Positions 1-9,462 of a stretch of 64,000 nucleotides of DNA are shown piece by piece. The translations under genes and the position numbers were made by a program. The notes under the pieces are model-generated. The model had not been told where the DNA came from and searched no databases. It was given only the letters and a program-made list of their open reading frames with translations. The DNA comes from UBA4744 sp963718995 (GTDB lineage: Bacteria; Actinomycetota; Acidimicrobiia; Spongiisociales; UBA4744), in contig CAVRAP010000012.1 of assembly GCA_963718995.1 (NCBI GenBank), positions 62,001-126,000 of the forward strand. The letters run 5' to 3'. Each line of letters opens with the position of its first letter. Position 1 is the first letter of the stretch.

Positions 1-1326
1 GGGTGGCCGCCCTTGCCCCGGACGGGACCCTCGATGATCCAGAACTGGTTGCCGGCGGCCAGGACGAATCGATCTTTCAACCCGAATGGGGCCCGGACGG
101 GCGGCTCCACTTCATCTCCGACCGGACCAACTGGTGGAACCTCTACCGGCTGGAGGCGTCCGGAGACGTGACCGCCCTCTTGCCACTGGAAGCCGATTTT
201 GGCGCCCCCCAGTGGCTTTTCGGATTCCGGCGGTATGGCTTCCTCGATTCCGGTGCCGTAGTTGCGCTGTACGAGCAACACGGGATTTCGACGTTGGGGA
301 TTGTCGATGACGGGAAGTGGCACCCTCGTAACCTCGAACGGGACATCATCTCCCCCACTCTGGCGATCGGTGCCGGGCGGGTGTGGACCGTTGCTGCGGG
401 CGTGGCCGAACCGGCGGCGGTGGTCGGCATCGACCCCGGTTCCGGCGACCAGCAGGTCATTCGTAGTTCGCTTTCGATCGAACTCGACGAAGCCTTCCTC
501 AGCCGTCCGCAACCGATCGAGTTCCCGACCACCGGCGGTGCATCCGCCTACGCCTTCTACTACCCGCCCACCAACGCCGACTTCATAGCCCCCGGGGGGA
601 ACTCCCGCCTCTCGTCGTGTGGTCCCACGGTGGACCGACCGGCTCGACCAGCCCGGCGCTTGCGCTGGGTCGCCAGTTCTGGACCAGCCGCGGCTTCGCC
701 GTGGTCGACGTGAACTACCGGGGCTCGACCGGCTACGGCCGGACGTACCGCAATGCTCTCCGGGGACAGTGGGGAGTCTTCGACACGGACGACTGCATCG
801 CCGCAGCCCGCTACCTGGCCGACCAGGGTCTCGTCGACGAGGACCGCATGGCCATCCGGGGCGGCAGTGCCGGCGGTTACACCACGCTGTGTGCGCTCAC
901 GTTCCACGACGATTTTGCGACCGGTGCGTCTATTTCGGGGTGTCCGATCTCGGAGCGTTGGCCGAAGAGACACACAAATTCGAGTCCCGCTACTTGGATT
1001 CGATGGTCGGCCCCTATCCCGAGGAGGCCGACCTCTATCGCGAGCGGTCTCCGATCTATCACACCGAACGGCTGGCAAAACCGATGGTGATCCTGCAGGG
1101 TCTCGACGACAAGGTCGTCCTCCCCGATCAGGCCGAAATGATGATCGAGGCCCTGGACCGCAAGGGGATTCCCTACGCCTATCTAGCGTTCGAAGGCGAA
1201 GGTCACGGGTTCCGCAAAGCCGAGAACATCGAACGGTCGGCAGAAGCTGAGTTGTTCTTCTACGGCTGGGTCTTCGGATTCGTCCCCGCAGGAGATATCG
1301 CCCCGGTCGAGATCCACAACACCTGA
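1..1326 (+). CDS. S9 family (prolyl oligopeptidase-like) peptidase, 5'-truncated by the window and frameshifted
   Basis: This is the C-terminal part of a serine peptidase of the prolyl oligopeptidase/acylaminoacyl peptidase family. It has beta-propeller-like repeats up to about base 530 (for example 'PEWGPDGRLHFISDRTNWWN'), then an alpha/beta-hydrolase domain. The catalytic Ser lies in 'IRGGSAGGYTT' (near 860), the Asp in 'GLDDKVV' (near 1105) and the His in 'GEGHGF' (near 1203). The protein is split over three frames. One shift is near 590-600, inside a run of C then G, and the other is near 925-932. Homology resumes immediately after each, so the lesion is recent or a sequencing error. The gene begins upstream of the window. 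It converges on the FAD oxidoreductase with an 11-bp gap. Family is clear; substrate is unknown. Confidence 0.85.
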
Positions 1327-1337
1327 GAACCGGGCGG

Positions 1338-2693
1338 TCAGAGCTGCCCGTCGTCCATCGTCTGCCGGACCGATTGGACGTATGCCGGATCCTCGTACCG
1401 GGACGGCAGGAAGGCCGGTGCGTAATCCGGAAGTGGCTGCCCGGTGACATGGAGGGCTATCAATTCTCCGGCCGCGGCGGCGGCCATGACTCCAAACCCG
1501 GATAGAGCCCCGACCACGAACGCCCCGTGGGTGGTCAGCGGACCGATGAGCGGGAGGTTCTCGACCGTTTTCGTGTAATAGCCCCCATCTACCGTGGCCC
1601 GGGGCAATCCATCCCGGTAGACACGCAAGCCCGGGATCATCGTGCTCATCCCCCGCATCACCAATTCCGGATACATGGGATCGAGTGGCACCGGCCAGAC
1701 CGGCTGCATGACGCTGCGCCGGTACTCCCAAAGGGCCAGCACATAGGGTGAGTCCGGGCCCCCTTCCGGCCGCCCGTGGCAGGCCGCCGGAAGCTCGTCA
1801 AGCAAGAACCGCGTATCCGGATCCGCCCCCAGCATCTCGGCCACCTCCGGCGACCAGTCGATCGTCTGTCGATCGCCCCAAATGAGCATGGGAGCGTCTG
1901 CAGGGACCACGCGCCGATGCTCCTTGAAGGCAGCCTTCAGGTGCAACTCCGAGGTCACCGGCAGTTCCTCGTCAAACATGGCCGCAACCTCTCCGACCAG
2001 CGGACCCGCCGCGTTCACGAAGGATCCGGTCCGAATAATCTCTCCGTCGTCGAGCGTCACCGATTGCACCTGCCGGTTCCGGGTTTCCACCCCGATCACC
2101 CGGCGCGGTAGGAAGACGAGCCCGTTGTCTCTGGCCCTTTCGAGCATCCAGCTCCCGAGCAATTGAGCGCCCAACCACCCCGCCCGACGGACATGCAACA
2201 CGGCAACCGCTCGGTCCGTCAGGTACGGAAAATGCTCCCGGACCAAGGATGGGTCGAGGATCAGATCGGCTCCATCGGACCGACCGGAAAACTGGTAGGA
2301 AGAACCCGGGTCACCAGTCCTGTGGATCCGGAGCCGACCTCCTCCCAGCTCGGATACGTGTCGAGCAGATTCCTCCCATTCGATGGCCCGAAGCGGATCG
2401 GCGGTGACGTAGAGATACCCGCGCCGGTTCATACCGAATGCGTTGCCGCTGCGATCGGCCCACTCGTCGAGAAGGTCGATCGATCTGTTCATCAATCCGA
2501 CCATCGAGGCGTTTGGCCACCAGTTGCGATAGCACTCGGTTGACTTGTCCGAGGTGAGGGTGAGCGGCGGCCGCGGATCACACAACACGACTCGCTCAAC
2601 CCCCATCTCAACCTTCAGGTGATAGGCGGCTGCCACTCCGGCGATCCCGGCGCCACAGACCACTCCATCGGCAGTCGCTGACATGCCGTACAT
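1338..2693 (-). CDS. FAD-dependent oxidoreductase (DAO family, sarcosine/glycine oxidase-like)
   Basis: A 451-residue flavoenzyme of the D-amino-acid-oxidase fold. The N-terminal dinucleotide-binding motif is 'GAGIAGVAAAYHL', followed by the acidic end of beta-2 in 'VVLCDPRPP'. A C-terminal FAD-contact segment reads 'VVGALSGFGVMAAAAAGELI'. Length and layout match sarcosine oxidase or dimethylglycine dehydrogenase-like oxidases that act on secondary amines or amino acids; the actual substrate cannot be read from sequence. The ORF starts MYGMSATADG; the second Met, at about 2684, is an equally good start. It is divergent from the YbaK-like gene and convergent with the S9 peptidase, so it is probably monocistronic. 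No signal peptide is visible, so it is likely cytoplasmic. Confidence 0.82.
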   Translation of the reverse strand: MYGMSATADGVVCGAGIAGVAAAYHLKVEMGVERVVLCDPRPPLTLTSDKSTECYRNWWPNASMVGLMNRSIDLLDEWADRSGNAFGMNRRGYLYVTADPLRAIEWEESARHVSELGGGRLRIHRTGDPGSSYQFSGRSDGADLILDPSLVREHFPYLTDRAVAVLHVRRAGWLGAQLLGSWMLERARDNGLVFLPRRVIGVETRNRQVQSVTLDDGEIIRTGSFVNAAGPLVGEVAAMFDEELPVTSELHLKAAFKEHRRVVPADAPMLIWGDRQTIDWSPEVAEMLGADPDTRFLLDELPAACHGRPEGGPDSPYVLALWEYRRSVMQPVWPVPLDPMYPELVMRGMSTMIPGLRVYRDGLPRATVDGGYYTKTVENLPLIGPLTTHGAFVVGALSGFGVMAAAAAGELIALHVTGQPLPDYAPAFLPSRYEDPAYVQSVRQTMDDGQL

Positions 2694-2746
2694 CTTCGTT
2701 GAGGAGCCCGGGCATGTCGAGCGACCCGGCGAGTAAGGTGCCCGCT

Positions 2747-3250
2747 GTGAACGAACCGTCCTCCCCCGCTACCGCCGACGACCTCATCAGCTTTCTGAGT
2801 GAGCTCGGCATTGAGACCAGCACGGTCGAGCACCCGGCGGTCTTCACCGTCGACGAAGCGCGCAGCGTGCGACAGAACATGCCCGGCGCCCACTCCAAGA
2901 ACCTGTTCCTCAGGAACAAGAAAGGCCGGATGTGGCTGGTGGTCACCTTCGAGGATCGCGCCATCGATCTCAAAGATCTCGGAGAACGGCTCGGCGCGGG
3001 GCGCCTTTCCTTTGGCAGTGCGGATCGCCTGATGCGTCACCTCGGAGTCATCCCCGGGGCGGTGACACCGTTCGCGACGATCAACGATCACGAGGGGTCC
3101 GTCCATGTTGCAGTAGACCGGGCCATGCTGAAGGTCGAACCGCTCAACTTCCATCCGCTCGACAACACCAAGACAACCGCCATCTCGGCCGATGGGTTGC
3201 TCCGCTTCTTTGAAGCGACCGGCCACTCTCCCGACCTCTTGGATTTCTAG
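2747..3250 (+). CDS. YbaK/ProX-type aminoacyl-tRNA editing protein
   Basis: A single-domain trans-editing deacylase of the YbaK/PrdX family, about 167 residues. Typical landmarks are 'VEHPAVFTVDEARSVRQNMP', 'AHSKNLFLRNKKGRMWLVV' with the conserved Lys, 'GSADRLMRHLGVIPGAVTPF', and the C-terminal 'VEPLNFHPLDNTKTTAI'. The order fits ProX/PrdX, which clears mischarged Ala- or Cys-tRNA(Pro), better than YbaK itself. I prefer the GTG at 2747, preceded by TAAGG, over the upstream TTG (2699) and ATG (2714), because the homologous region starts soon after it. The remaining doubt is which amino acid is edited. Confidence 0.85.
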   Translation: MNEPSSPATADDLISFLSELGIETSTVEHPAVFTVDEARSVRQNMPGAHSKNLFLRNKKGRMWLVVTFEDRAIDLKDLGERLGAGRLSFGSADRLMRHLGVIPGAVTPFATINDHEGSVHVAVDRAMLKVEPLNFHPLDNTKTTAISADGLLRFFEATGHSPDLLDF

Positions 3251-3308
3251 TCCTTCCCATACAGCCGGCATATTGTCATCATGAGGCCAGCCAGACACGA
3301 GGTTCGAT

Positions 3309-4037
3309 GTGAGACGAGTGTGGAGATGGATCGTCCTGATCCTTCTGGCCGTCGCGATTGCCGCCGTTATCTGGTTCCTGATCCCGCTCGGTCCGCTCGA
3401 CGGAGCCGATGATGCGCTGATCGACGGCGAGAACGTGTTGGTCCACGAAAACCCGTGGTTGACGTTCACGCCGATCGACCAGGCGACCACGGGCTTGATC
3501 CTGTACCCGGGAGCTCGCGTCCATCCGGTCTCCTATGCCCCGGCCGCCCGGGCGATTGCCGAGTCGGGCTACTTAACGGTTGTCGTACCGATGCCGTTGA
3601 ACATGGCGATCCTTTCGCCCAATCGGGCGGAGGAAGTCATCGCGGCGCACCCGGAGATCGAGACCTGGGCTATCGGAGGGCACTCCCTCGGAGGGTCCAT
3701 GGCTGCCCAGTTCGCCAATACGCACCGGTCGGACATTCAGGGCGTGATTCTGTGGGCCGCCTATCCGGGGGTGAACACCAGTCTCCGCAATGGACAACAG
3801 GCTGTGCAAGTGGTGTACGGGACGAGTGATTGCATCGCCACCCCCACAGAGGTCCTCGCCACCAAGACTCGGCTCCCCGACCAGGCCGAGATCGTTGCCA
3901 TCGAGGGCGGGAATCATATCCAATTCGGTTGGTACGAGGGCCAGATCGGTACCTGCGCTCCATCGATCAGCCTGGCGGAGCAGCAAGCCCAAGTTGTCGA
4001 GGCGGCCGTCGATTTCCTGGATGATCTCGATCGCTGA
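3309..4037 (+). CDS. Membrane-anchored alpha/beta hydrolase
   Basis: A 242-residue protein starting with GTG. Residues 7-27 form one hydrophobic helix (WIVLILLAVAIAAVIWFLIP), so the enzyme is probably anchored with its catalytic domain outside the membrane. The hydrolase core has the nucleophile elbow 'GGHSLGG' (about residue 120) and a C-terminal 'EGGNHIQFG' supplying the His; 'YGTSDCIA' is the likely acid region. It resembles the alpha/beta hydrolase_5 (dienelactone-hydrolase-like) family. The substrate is unknown. It stands alone, followed 70 bp later by the glycosyltransferase on the same strand, so co-transcription is possible. Confidence 0.8.
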   Translation: MRRVWRWIVLILLAVAIAAVIWFLIPLGPLDGADDALIDGENVLVHENPWLTFTPIDQATTGLILYPGARVHPVSYAPAARAIAESGYLTVVVPMPLNMAILSPNRAEEVIAAHPEIETWAIGGHSLGGSMAAQFANTHRSDIQGVILWAAYPGVNTSLRNGQQAVQVVYGTSDCIATPTEVLATKTRLPDQAEIVAIEGGNHIQFGWYEGQIGTCAPSISLAEQQAQVVEAAVDFLDDLDR

Positions 4038-4106
4038 GCCCTTGCGAAAGCTCGTTCGTCCGGCCACGCACCTTCAGCCTCGCGCTCGCGCCGTCGATAC
4101 TGCACC

Positions 4107-5267
4107 ATGGGACCTTCCGCAATCGTCACCGGCCTGGTGTGCCTGTTGGTTCTTCTCGAGACGGGCCTGCTTCTGCGCAATCTGTTCCACTTGCCGACCC
4201 TCGGTCGAGTGGCGGCACCTGCTCCGAAAACGTGGCCGAGCGTTTCCGTGATCATGCCTGCTCGCGACGAGGCCACCAACGTCGGTGCCTCGGTCGAGTC
4301 GCGAATGGCCGACGACTACCCCGACCTGCAGGTGATCCTGGTCGACGATCGCTCGGTCGATGACACAGGGTCCGTAGCGCTGGAGGCCGCCCGTGATGAT
4401 CCGCGCTTCCACCACGTGCGGGTCGACAGGCTGCCCACCGGGTGGCTCGGCAAAGTGCATGCCCTGCAGAAGGGCTACGAAGCCGCGACCGGCGAGTGGC
4501 TCCTTTTCTCCGATGGCGACGTGGTCATGGAGGTCGGTGCACTGCGGCGGGCCATCGCCTACTGCGAGGCTGAGAGCATCGATCAGCTGGCGCTGATTCC
4601 TTCATTTCGCTCGGAGAGCTTCCTCGTTGAAGCCGCGTGGATCGTTTTCCTGCGGGGGCTGATTGTCATGGCCGACCCGGCCAAGGTTCGCGACCCTGCC
4701 AGCAAGATCGCGCTCGGGTCGGGCGGATTCAATCTCGTCCGTCGAACCGCCTACGAGGCGACCAAAGGTTTCGAGTATCTCCGCATGGAGACCGCAGACG
4801 ACGTCGCACTTGCTTCGATCGTCAAACAAGCAGGTGGACGTCTGGCGATGATCGACGGGAGCCAAGACGTCCGGGTCCCGCTCTACCGTTCAACCGGAGC
4901 GTTGATGCGCGGGATCGAAAAGAACGGCAGCACTACGGCGCAGATGCCCTTCCCGCTGTTGGTCGTTGCGCTCGTGGCGCTCGGAGCGGTGCTGGTCACG
5001 CCCGTCTTCGTGCTCATCGCCACAACCGGCTGGCTGCAAGTCCTGGGCGGGGTAACCCTGGCGGCCTACACCGGCAGCGAGATGTTCGCCCTGTGGAGGA
5101 ACACCGGACGATGGGCGCCGGCTGTGATCTGGCCGCTCGGGTACCTCCTCATGGCCTTCGGAATCATCCGAGCAACCTGGCTCGCTCACCGCCGGGGCGG
5201 GGTTTCCTGGCGTGACACGTTCTACTCGCTCGAGGAACTCGAGACCGGCCGCCGTTTCACCCTCTAG
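4107..5267 (+). CDS. Family 2 glycosyltransferase with membrane segments (HpnB-like)
   Basis: A 386-residue GT-A type transferase. An N-terminal membrane helix (residues 5-25) is followed by the GT2 domain: 'VSVIMPARDEATNVGASVES', nucleotide-site 'ILVDDRSVDDT', the metal-binding 'LFSDGDVVME', and the acid-base region 'METADDVALA'. Three hydrophobic segments close the C-terminus (about residues 275-350). This architecture is that of hopanoid-associated HpnB and related lipid glycosyltransferases, which decorate membrane lipids. No other hopanoid genes are in the window, so the acceptor is uncertain. A GATACT hexamer lies 6 bp before the ATG and no good ribosome site is visible, so the mRNA may be leaderless. 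It converges on the ABC exporter operon with a 2-bp gap. Confidence 0.84.
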   Translation: MGPSAIVTGLVCLLVLLETGLLLRNLFHLPTLGRVAAPAPKTWPSVSVIMPARDEATNVGASVESRMADDYPDLQVILVDDRSVDDTGSVALEAARDDPRFHHVRVDRLPTGWLGKVHALQKGYEAATGEWLLFSDGDVVMEVGALRRAIAYCEAESIDQLALIPSFRSESFLVEAAWIVFLRGLIVMADPAKVRDPASKIALGSGGFNLVRRTAYEATKGFEYLRMETADDVALASIVKQAGGRLAMIDGSQDVRVPLYRSTGALMRGIEKNGSTTAQMPFPLLVVALVALGAVLVTPVFVLIATTGWLQVLGGVTLAAYTGSEMFALWRNTGRWAPAVIWPLGYLLMAFGIIRATWLAHRRGGVSWRDTFYSLEELETGRRFTL

Positions 5268-5269
5268 CG

Positions 5270-6082
5270 TTAGGCCAGCAGCAGCTTTTCGAGTCGGCGC
5301 GCGGTGATCACTACCCCGACCACACCCATGACCAACAGGAACGCGACATGGCCGATCATGGTCCACTCGAGGTTTCCCAGGGTGAGCGCGCGGATGATCG
5401 AAACCCCGTGGTACAGCGGCGAGGTCTGCGCGACCCACTGGAGCCACTCGGGGTATACGTCCAGCGGATAGAACGTGGCCGAGAACAAGAAGAGGGGCAA
5501 GGTCACCAGCTGGACCAGGTCGAAGTCCTGCCAGCTGCGCATGAACGACGTAGCGGCCATTCCGGCCGCAGCGAACGCAAACCCGATGAGCAGCGCGGCT
5601 GGAAGAGCCAGGATTCCCCACCATGACGGCATGAGGCCCATGATCACCATCACCACCATGAACCCGGCCGCATAGAGCGCTCCCCTGATCAGCGACCACA
5701 CGATTTCACCAACGGCGATATCGCCGGGTGCCATCGGCGTAGCCAGGATGGCGTCGTACGTTCTGGCGTATTTCAGCTTGAAGAAGATATTGAACGTCGA
5801 TTCGTACACGGCCCCGTTCATGGCCGCCGAGGCCAGCAGAGCCGGAGCAACATAGGCGGCATAGGTAACCGGGTTTCCATCCGGACCGGTGACATCGCCG
5901 ACCAATGCACCGATCCCGATGCCGATCGAGAACAGGTAGAACAGCGGCTCGAAAAAGCCGGAGAACACGACCACCCACATACGCCGGTAGACGAGGAAGT
6001 TCCTTTCGAGCAGATGGCGGGCGCGCCGACCGCCGAGAGCTGCAACGGGTACGACTCGCGAGATCAGGGTCCCCGACGTCAT
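5270..6082 (-). CDS. ABC-2 type transporter permease
   Basis: A 270-residue membrane protein with about six hydrophobic segments and the ABC-2 (DrrB/NodJ-like) pattern: N-terminal 'LERNFLVYRRMWVVVFSGFF', a middle 'YDAILATPMAPGDIAVGEI', and a late amphipathic 'LYHGVSIIRALTLGNL'. I start it at the Met whose ATG (6082) overlaps the upstream permease stop by 4 bp; the longer ORF to 6175 only overlaps that gene. It is the last gene of a three-gene operon (ATPase, permease, permease) with overlapping starts and stops, so the three products form one exporter. This permease is a distant paralogue of the middle gene. The exported compound is unknown; related systems move drugs or lipids. Confidence 0.85.
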   Translation of the reverse strand: MTSGTLISRVVPVAALGGRRARHLLERNFLVYRRMWVVVFSGFFEPLFYLFSIGIGIGALVGDVTGPDGNPVTYAAYVAPALLASAAMNGAVYESTFNIFFKLKYARTYDAILATPMAPGDIAVGEIVWSLIRGALYAAGFMVVMVIMGLMPSWWGILALPAALLIGFAFAAAGMAATSFMRSWQDFDLVQLVTLPLFLFSATFYPLDVYPEWLQWVAQTSPLYHGVSIIRALTLGNLEWTMIGHVAFLLVMGVVGVVITARRLEKLLLA

Positions 6083-6858
6083 TGCCGGAGCTTCCGGTTG
6101 AAGGTGTGGAAGGCGACCAGGGTGCCGCCGACTATCCAGGCCAGCAAGTAGCCGACATGGATGAACGGCGACCAAGTCGTCGGGATTCCCAGCGCCAGAC
6201 TTCGGGCCAGCTCAACGCCGTGCCACAACGGCACCACATTGGCCAGCGGTTGGAGCCAATCCGGCAGCTGGGAGATCGGGAAGAAGGTTCCGGAGAAGAG
6301 AAACATCGGAACGATCCCGAATCGGAATAACGTAGACAGACCGGTGTCGCTGTCCAGATACGCCGCGTACGCCGTCGTAGCAGCCGCAAAGGCGAGGCCG
6401 GTGAGCACTGCCGGGACCACCGCCCATGCTCCCGCCCATGATTCCACGGCCCCGAACGCCGCCATGATGGCCACGAAAACGATCGATACAAACGCCAGCC
6501 GAACGGCGACCCACCCGAGATGCCCGACGACCAGATCTCGCACCCCGACCGGGGTGGCCAGCGTGGCGTGGTATGTCTTGGTCCACTTGATACCGGCCAT
6601 CACCGGCCAGGACCCGTCGCCCGCCCCGGTCTGCATCGCGGTTGCAACCAGCAGGCCAGGTGCCAGAAAGGCCAGATAGCTCAAACCACCCAGGTTCGCC
6701 ACGCCGGCACCGTTATCCACCAACGAACCCAGCCCGATCCCCATCGCCAGCAGGTAGAGGACGGGACTGAAGAACGTGGAGATCACGCTTCCGCGCCACG
6801 TGCGCCGGTACACCAGGGCGTGCGCTTCAACGACGCGGGCAACCGCCGGGAACGCCAT
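6079..6858 (-). CDS. ABC-2 type transporter permease
   Basis: A 259-residue integral membrane protein paralogous to the next gene downstream. Matching landmarks are 'VYRRTWRGSVISTFFSPVLY', 'YHATLATPVGVRDLVVGHLG' and 'LWHGVELARSLALGI'. Six membrane helices are predictable by eye. Its ATG overlaps the stop of the ATPase gene (ATGA at 6858), and its own stop overlaps the start of the second permease, so all three are translationally coupled. Two different permeases with one ATPase suggest a heterodimeric channel. Confidence 0.85.
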   Translation of the reverse strand: MAFPAVARVVEAHALVYRRTWRGSVISTFFSPVLYLLAMGIGLGSLVDNGAGVANLGGLSYLAFLAPGLLVATAMQTGAGDGSWPVMAGIKWTKTYHATLATPVGVRDLVVGHLGWVAVRLAFVSIVFVAIMAAFGAVESWAGAWAVVPAVLTGLAFAAATTAYAAYLDSDTGLSTLFRFGIVPMFLFSGTFFPISQLPDWLQPLANVVPLWHGVELARSLALGIPTTWSPFIHVGYLLAWIVGGTLVAFHTFNRKLRQ

Positions 6859-7790
6859 CAGTCCACCAGCGTCCTGCCCGTTAATCGCAGGAAAACGTCT
6901 TCGAGCGTCGAGCGGCGTACCACCACACTCTCGGGCTGAAGACCGCGACCGTTTGCTTCGGCGGCCGCCTGGTCGCCGTCGTCGGTGTAGAGCAACACCC
7001 GATCCGGCAGAACCTCGGTCCGCTTGGCCAGACCGTCCAGGCGATCGAGGATCGTTTCCTGCACGCCGACCGGGAAGCGCATCTCCAGGACCTCACGAGT
7101 CGAATACTCCTCGATCAAGCGACGGGGCGACCCTTCGGCAACGATCTTGCCTTTGTCCATGATGACGAGACGGTCACAGAGTTGCTCGGCTTCGTCCATG
7201 TAGTGGGTGGTGATGATCAGCGTCACCCCCTGTTGCTTGAGCCGGTACAGGCGATCCCAGAGGACGTGCCGGGCCTGGGGATCCAGCCCGGTGGTTGGTT
7301 CGTCGAGGATCAACAACTCCGGTTGGTTGATCAACGCGCGGGCGATGGTCAACCGCCGTTTCATCCCACCTGAGAGAGGCTCGACCTTGTCGTCGCGCCT
7401 CTCCGACAGTTGCGCAAAGTCCAGCAACTCGGTGATCCGTTCCCGGATGACAGGCCGGGGCAGATCGAAGTAGCGCCCGTAGATGAGCAGGTTCTCGGCA
7501 ACCGACAGCTCCGTGTCCAGCGTGTCGTCTTGAGGAACGACACCCAACCGCATGCGAATCTCCGGGCCGTCCACCGCCGGGTCCATCCCCAGGACCTGAA
7601 GGTAGCCATCAGAAATCGGGCTGACGGCACCGATCATGCGCATCGCCGACGTCTTCCCGGCGCCGTTGGGACCGAGAAAGCCGAACGACTCACCGCGCGC
7701 CACCTCGAAATCGACAGCATCGACGGCGGTGAGATCTCCGAACTTCTTCGTGAGCGAGCGAGCTTCGACCAGGGGCATGACGTTTGACAT
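6858..7790 (-). CDS. ABC transporter ATP-binding protein (DrrA/NodI-like)
   Basis: A 310-residue ATPase of the drug/lipid-export (DrrA/CcmA/NodI) class. Walker A is 'GPNGAGKT' (about residue 40), the Q-loop lies in 'LGVVPQDDTLD', the signature is 'LSGGMKRRLTIARAL', Walker B is 'LLILDEPTTGLDP', and the switch His is in 'ITTHYMDEAEQL'. The extra C-terminal domain of about 80 residues is typical of this subclass. It heads a coupled operon with two permeases. Upstream, between it and asnS, is a short rod-like inverted repeat (7851-7902). No regulator is adjacent. Confidence 0.92.
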   Translation of the reverse strand: MSNVMPLVEARSLTKKFGDLTAVDAVDFEVARGESFGFLGPNGAGKTSAMRMIGAVSPISDGYLQVLGMDPAVDGPEIRMRLGVVPQDDTLDTELSVAENLLIYGRYFDLPRPVIRERITELLDFAQLSERRDDKVEPLSGGMKRRLTIARALINQPELLILDEPTTGLDPQARHVLWDRLYRLKQQGVTLIITTHYMDEAEQLCDRLVIMDKGKIVAEGSPRRLIEEYSTREVLEMRFPVGVQETILDRLDGLAKRTEVLPDRVLLYTDDGDQAAAEANGRGLQPESVVVRRSTLEDVFLRLTGRTLVD

Positions 7791-7850
7791 TAGTGATGGG
7801 GTGGTTCTTTGCTTGGTGGGAACGATCCCCCTCCGTCGAGCCCTCTGGGC

Positions 7851-7902
7851 TCGCCACCTCTCCCCATCTCGACGAGCTTCGCTCGTCAGGGGGAGCGGTG
7901 GG
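7851..7902. terminator. Rod-like inverted repeat 3' of asnS
   Basis: Immediately after the asnS stop, layered complementary arms fold into a rod: GCCACC/GGTGGGC (partial), CTCCCC/GGGGGAG, and a perfect inner 7-bp stem GACGAGC-TTC-GCTCGTC (7871-7887). A second hairpin CGAGCCC-TCT-GGGCTCG sits at 7837-7853. There is no T-tract, so it is either a non-canonical terminator or a small dispersed palindromic repeat; a similar element follows the sigma-factor gene. Confidence 0.5.
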
Positions 7903-9297
7903 CTAGAACTCTGCGTTGTTGGGGGTGCGGGGGAAGGCGATCACGTCGCGGATGTTCTGCATTCCGGTGGCGAACTGGACCAGGCGTTCGAACCCGAGCC
8001 CAAAACCGGCGTGCGGAACACTGCCGAAGCGGCGCAAGTCGGTGTACCACCAGTAGTTGGCCACATCGAGTCCCTTTCGTTCGAGGCTATCGACGAGCAC
8101 CTCGAGTCGCTCCTCACGCTGACTGCCCCCGATGATCTCGCCAACGCCCGGGACGAGAACGTCGAGTGCTGCGACGGTCTTGTCATCATCGTTGCGGCGC
8201 ATATAGAAAGCTTTGATGTCGACCGGGTAGTCGGTAACGATGACCGGTCGACCGAACACCGTCTCCGTCAAATAGCGCTCATGTTCAGACTGAAGGTCAC
8301 TCCCCCATCGAACGGGAAACTCGAAGTCGGTTTTCGCCTTCTCCAGAACCTCGATGGCCTGCCCGTAGGTGATACGTTCGAAATCCTGGTCGGCAACCGA
8401 ACGAAGCCGTTCGAGCAACTCTTTGTCGACCCACTGGTTGAAGAACTCGAGATCCCGGGTGTTGTTCTCCAGCAGCTGCCTGAACAGGAAGCGGAGGTAG
8501 TCCTCAGCCAGATCGGCATTGTCGACGTTGTCGGCAAAGGCCATTTCCGGTTCGATCATCCAGAATTCGGCAAGGTGGCGCCTGGTGTTGGAGTTCTCTG
8601 ATCGGAACGTTGGCCCGAATGTGTAGACGTTGCCCAGAGCGCTCGCGTAGGTCTCGGCTTCCAGCTGCCCGCTGACCGTCAGGAAGGTGGCCCGCCCGAA
8701 GAAGTCTTGGGCGAAATCAACCTGGTCCTGATCGGTTCGAGGCGGAGAACCAGGGTCGAGGGTGGTGACGCGGAACATGTCACCCGCCCCTTCCGCGTCG
8801 CTCCCGGTGATGATCGGCGTGTGGAGATAGAGGAAATCGCGTTCCTGAAAGTATCGATGCGTCGATGCAGCCAAAGCGTTTCGAACGTGGGTCACGGCAC
8901 CAAACGTGTTGGTTCGGGGTCGAAGATGAGCCAGTTCGCGCAGCCGCTCAAAGGAAATGCGCTTCTTCTGAAGCGGGTAGTCCTCGGGATCGGCAAAGCC
9001 GTGGACGACCAGCTCGGTTGCCCGTAGCTCGACCCGCTGCCCGGTGCCCGGCGACTCGACCAATGCTCCGGTGGCGGCCACCGCCGCACCAGTATGCAAG
9101 CGCTGCACCTCGGACTCGTAGTTGGACAGAGAACCGTCGGCAATCACCTGCAGACCATCGAAGCTGGAGCCGTCGTTCACCTCGAGGAACGAGAATCCAC
9201 CTTTTGAATCGCGCCTCGTCCGAACCCACCCGGCCACCGTTACGATCGCGCCAAAGTCGTCGCGCCGGAGTACATGCTTGATGAGTTCGCGCTTCAT
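7903..9297 (-). CDS. asnS: Asparaginyl-tRNA synthetase
   Basis: A class IIb aminoacyl-tRNA synthetase of 464 residues, which charges tRNA(Asn). The N-terminal OB-fold anticodon domain contains 'VAGWVRTRRDSKGGFSFLEV'. Catalytic motif 2 is 'RSENSNTRRHLAEFWMIE' and motif 3 is 'GFGLGFERLVQFATGM'. The Ser/Asn pattern around motif 2 and the length favour AsnRS over AspRS. I start it at the Met of 'MKRELIKHVL' (9297), where homology begins; the ORF extends 20 codons upstream without similarity. It is transcribed away from the glutamate dehydrogenase gene, sharing a roughly 165-bp divergent promoter region. The gene is intact, which contrasts with the shattered neighbour. Confidence 0.95.
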   Translation of the reverse strand: MKRELIKHVLRRDDFGAIVTVAGWVRTRRDSKGGFSFLEVNDGSSFDGLQVIADGSLSNYESEVQRLHTGAAVAATGALVESPGTGQRVELRATELVVHGFADPEDYPLQKKRISFERLRELAHLRPRTNTFGAVTHVRNALAASTHRYFQERDFLYLHTPIITGSDAEGAGDMFRVTTLDPGSPPRTDQDQVDFAQDFFGRATFLTVSGQLEAETYASALGNVYTFGPTFRSENSNTRRHLAEFWMIEPEMAFADNVDNADLAEDYLRFLFRQLLENNTRDLEFFNQWVDKELLERLRSVADQDFERITYGQAIEVLEKAKTDFEFPVRWGSDLQSEHERYLTETVFGRPVIVTDYPVDIKAFYMRRNDDDKTVAALDVLVPGVGEIIGGSQREERLEVLVDSLERKGLDVANYWWYTDLRRFGSVPHAGFGLGFERLVQFATGMQNIRDVIAFPRTPNNAEF

Positions 9298-9462
9298 GGA
9301 GAGCCTTCTGTCATATCGGAGTTGCGGCCACGATAGAAGGCCGGCCCTGAGAACCACGACCCGGGCGGGACCCGCCTTGGATGAGTCCGGGTATCGCCGG
9401 GTTGGGGTCGCAACGACCGGCGAGGAGACAGGTAACGTAGCGGGTAATCGACAAGGGCACGA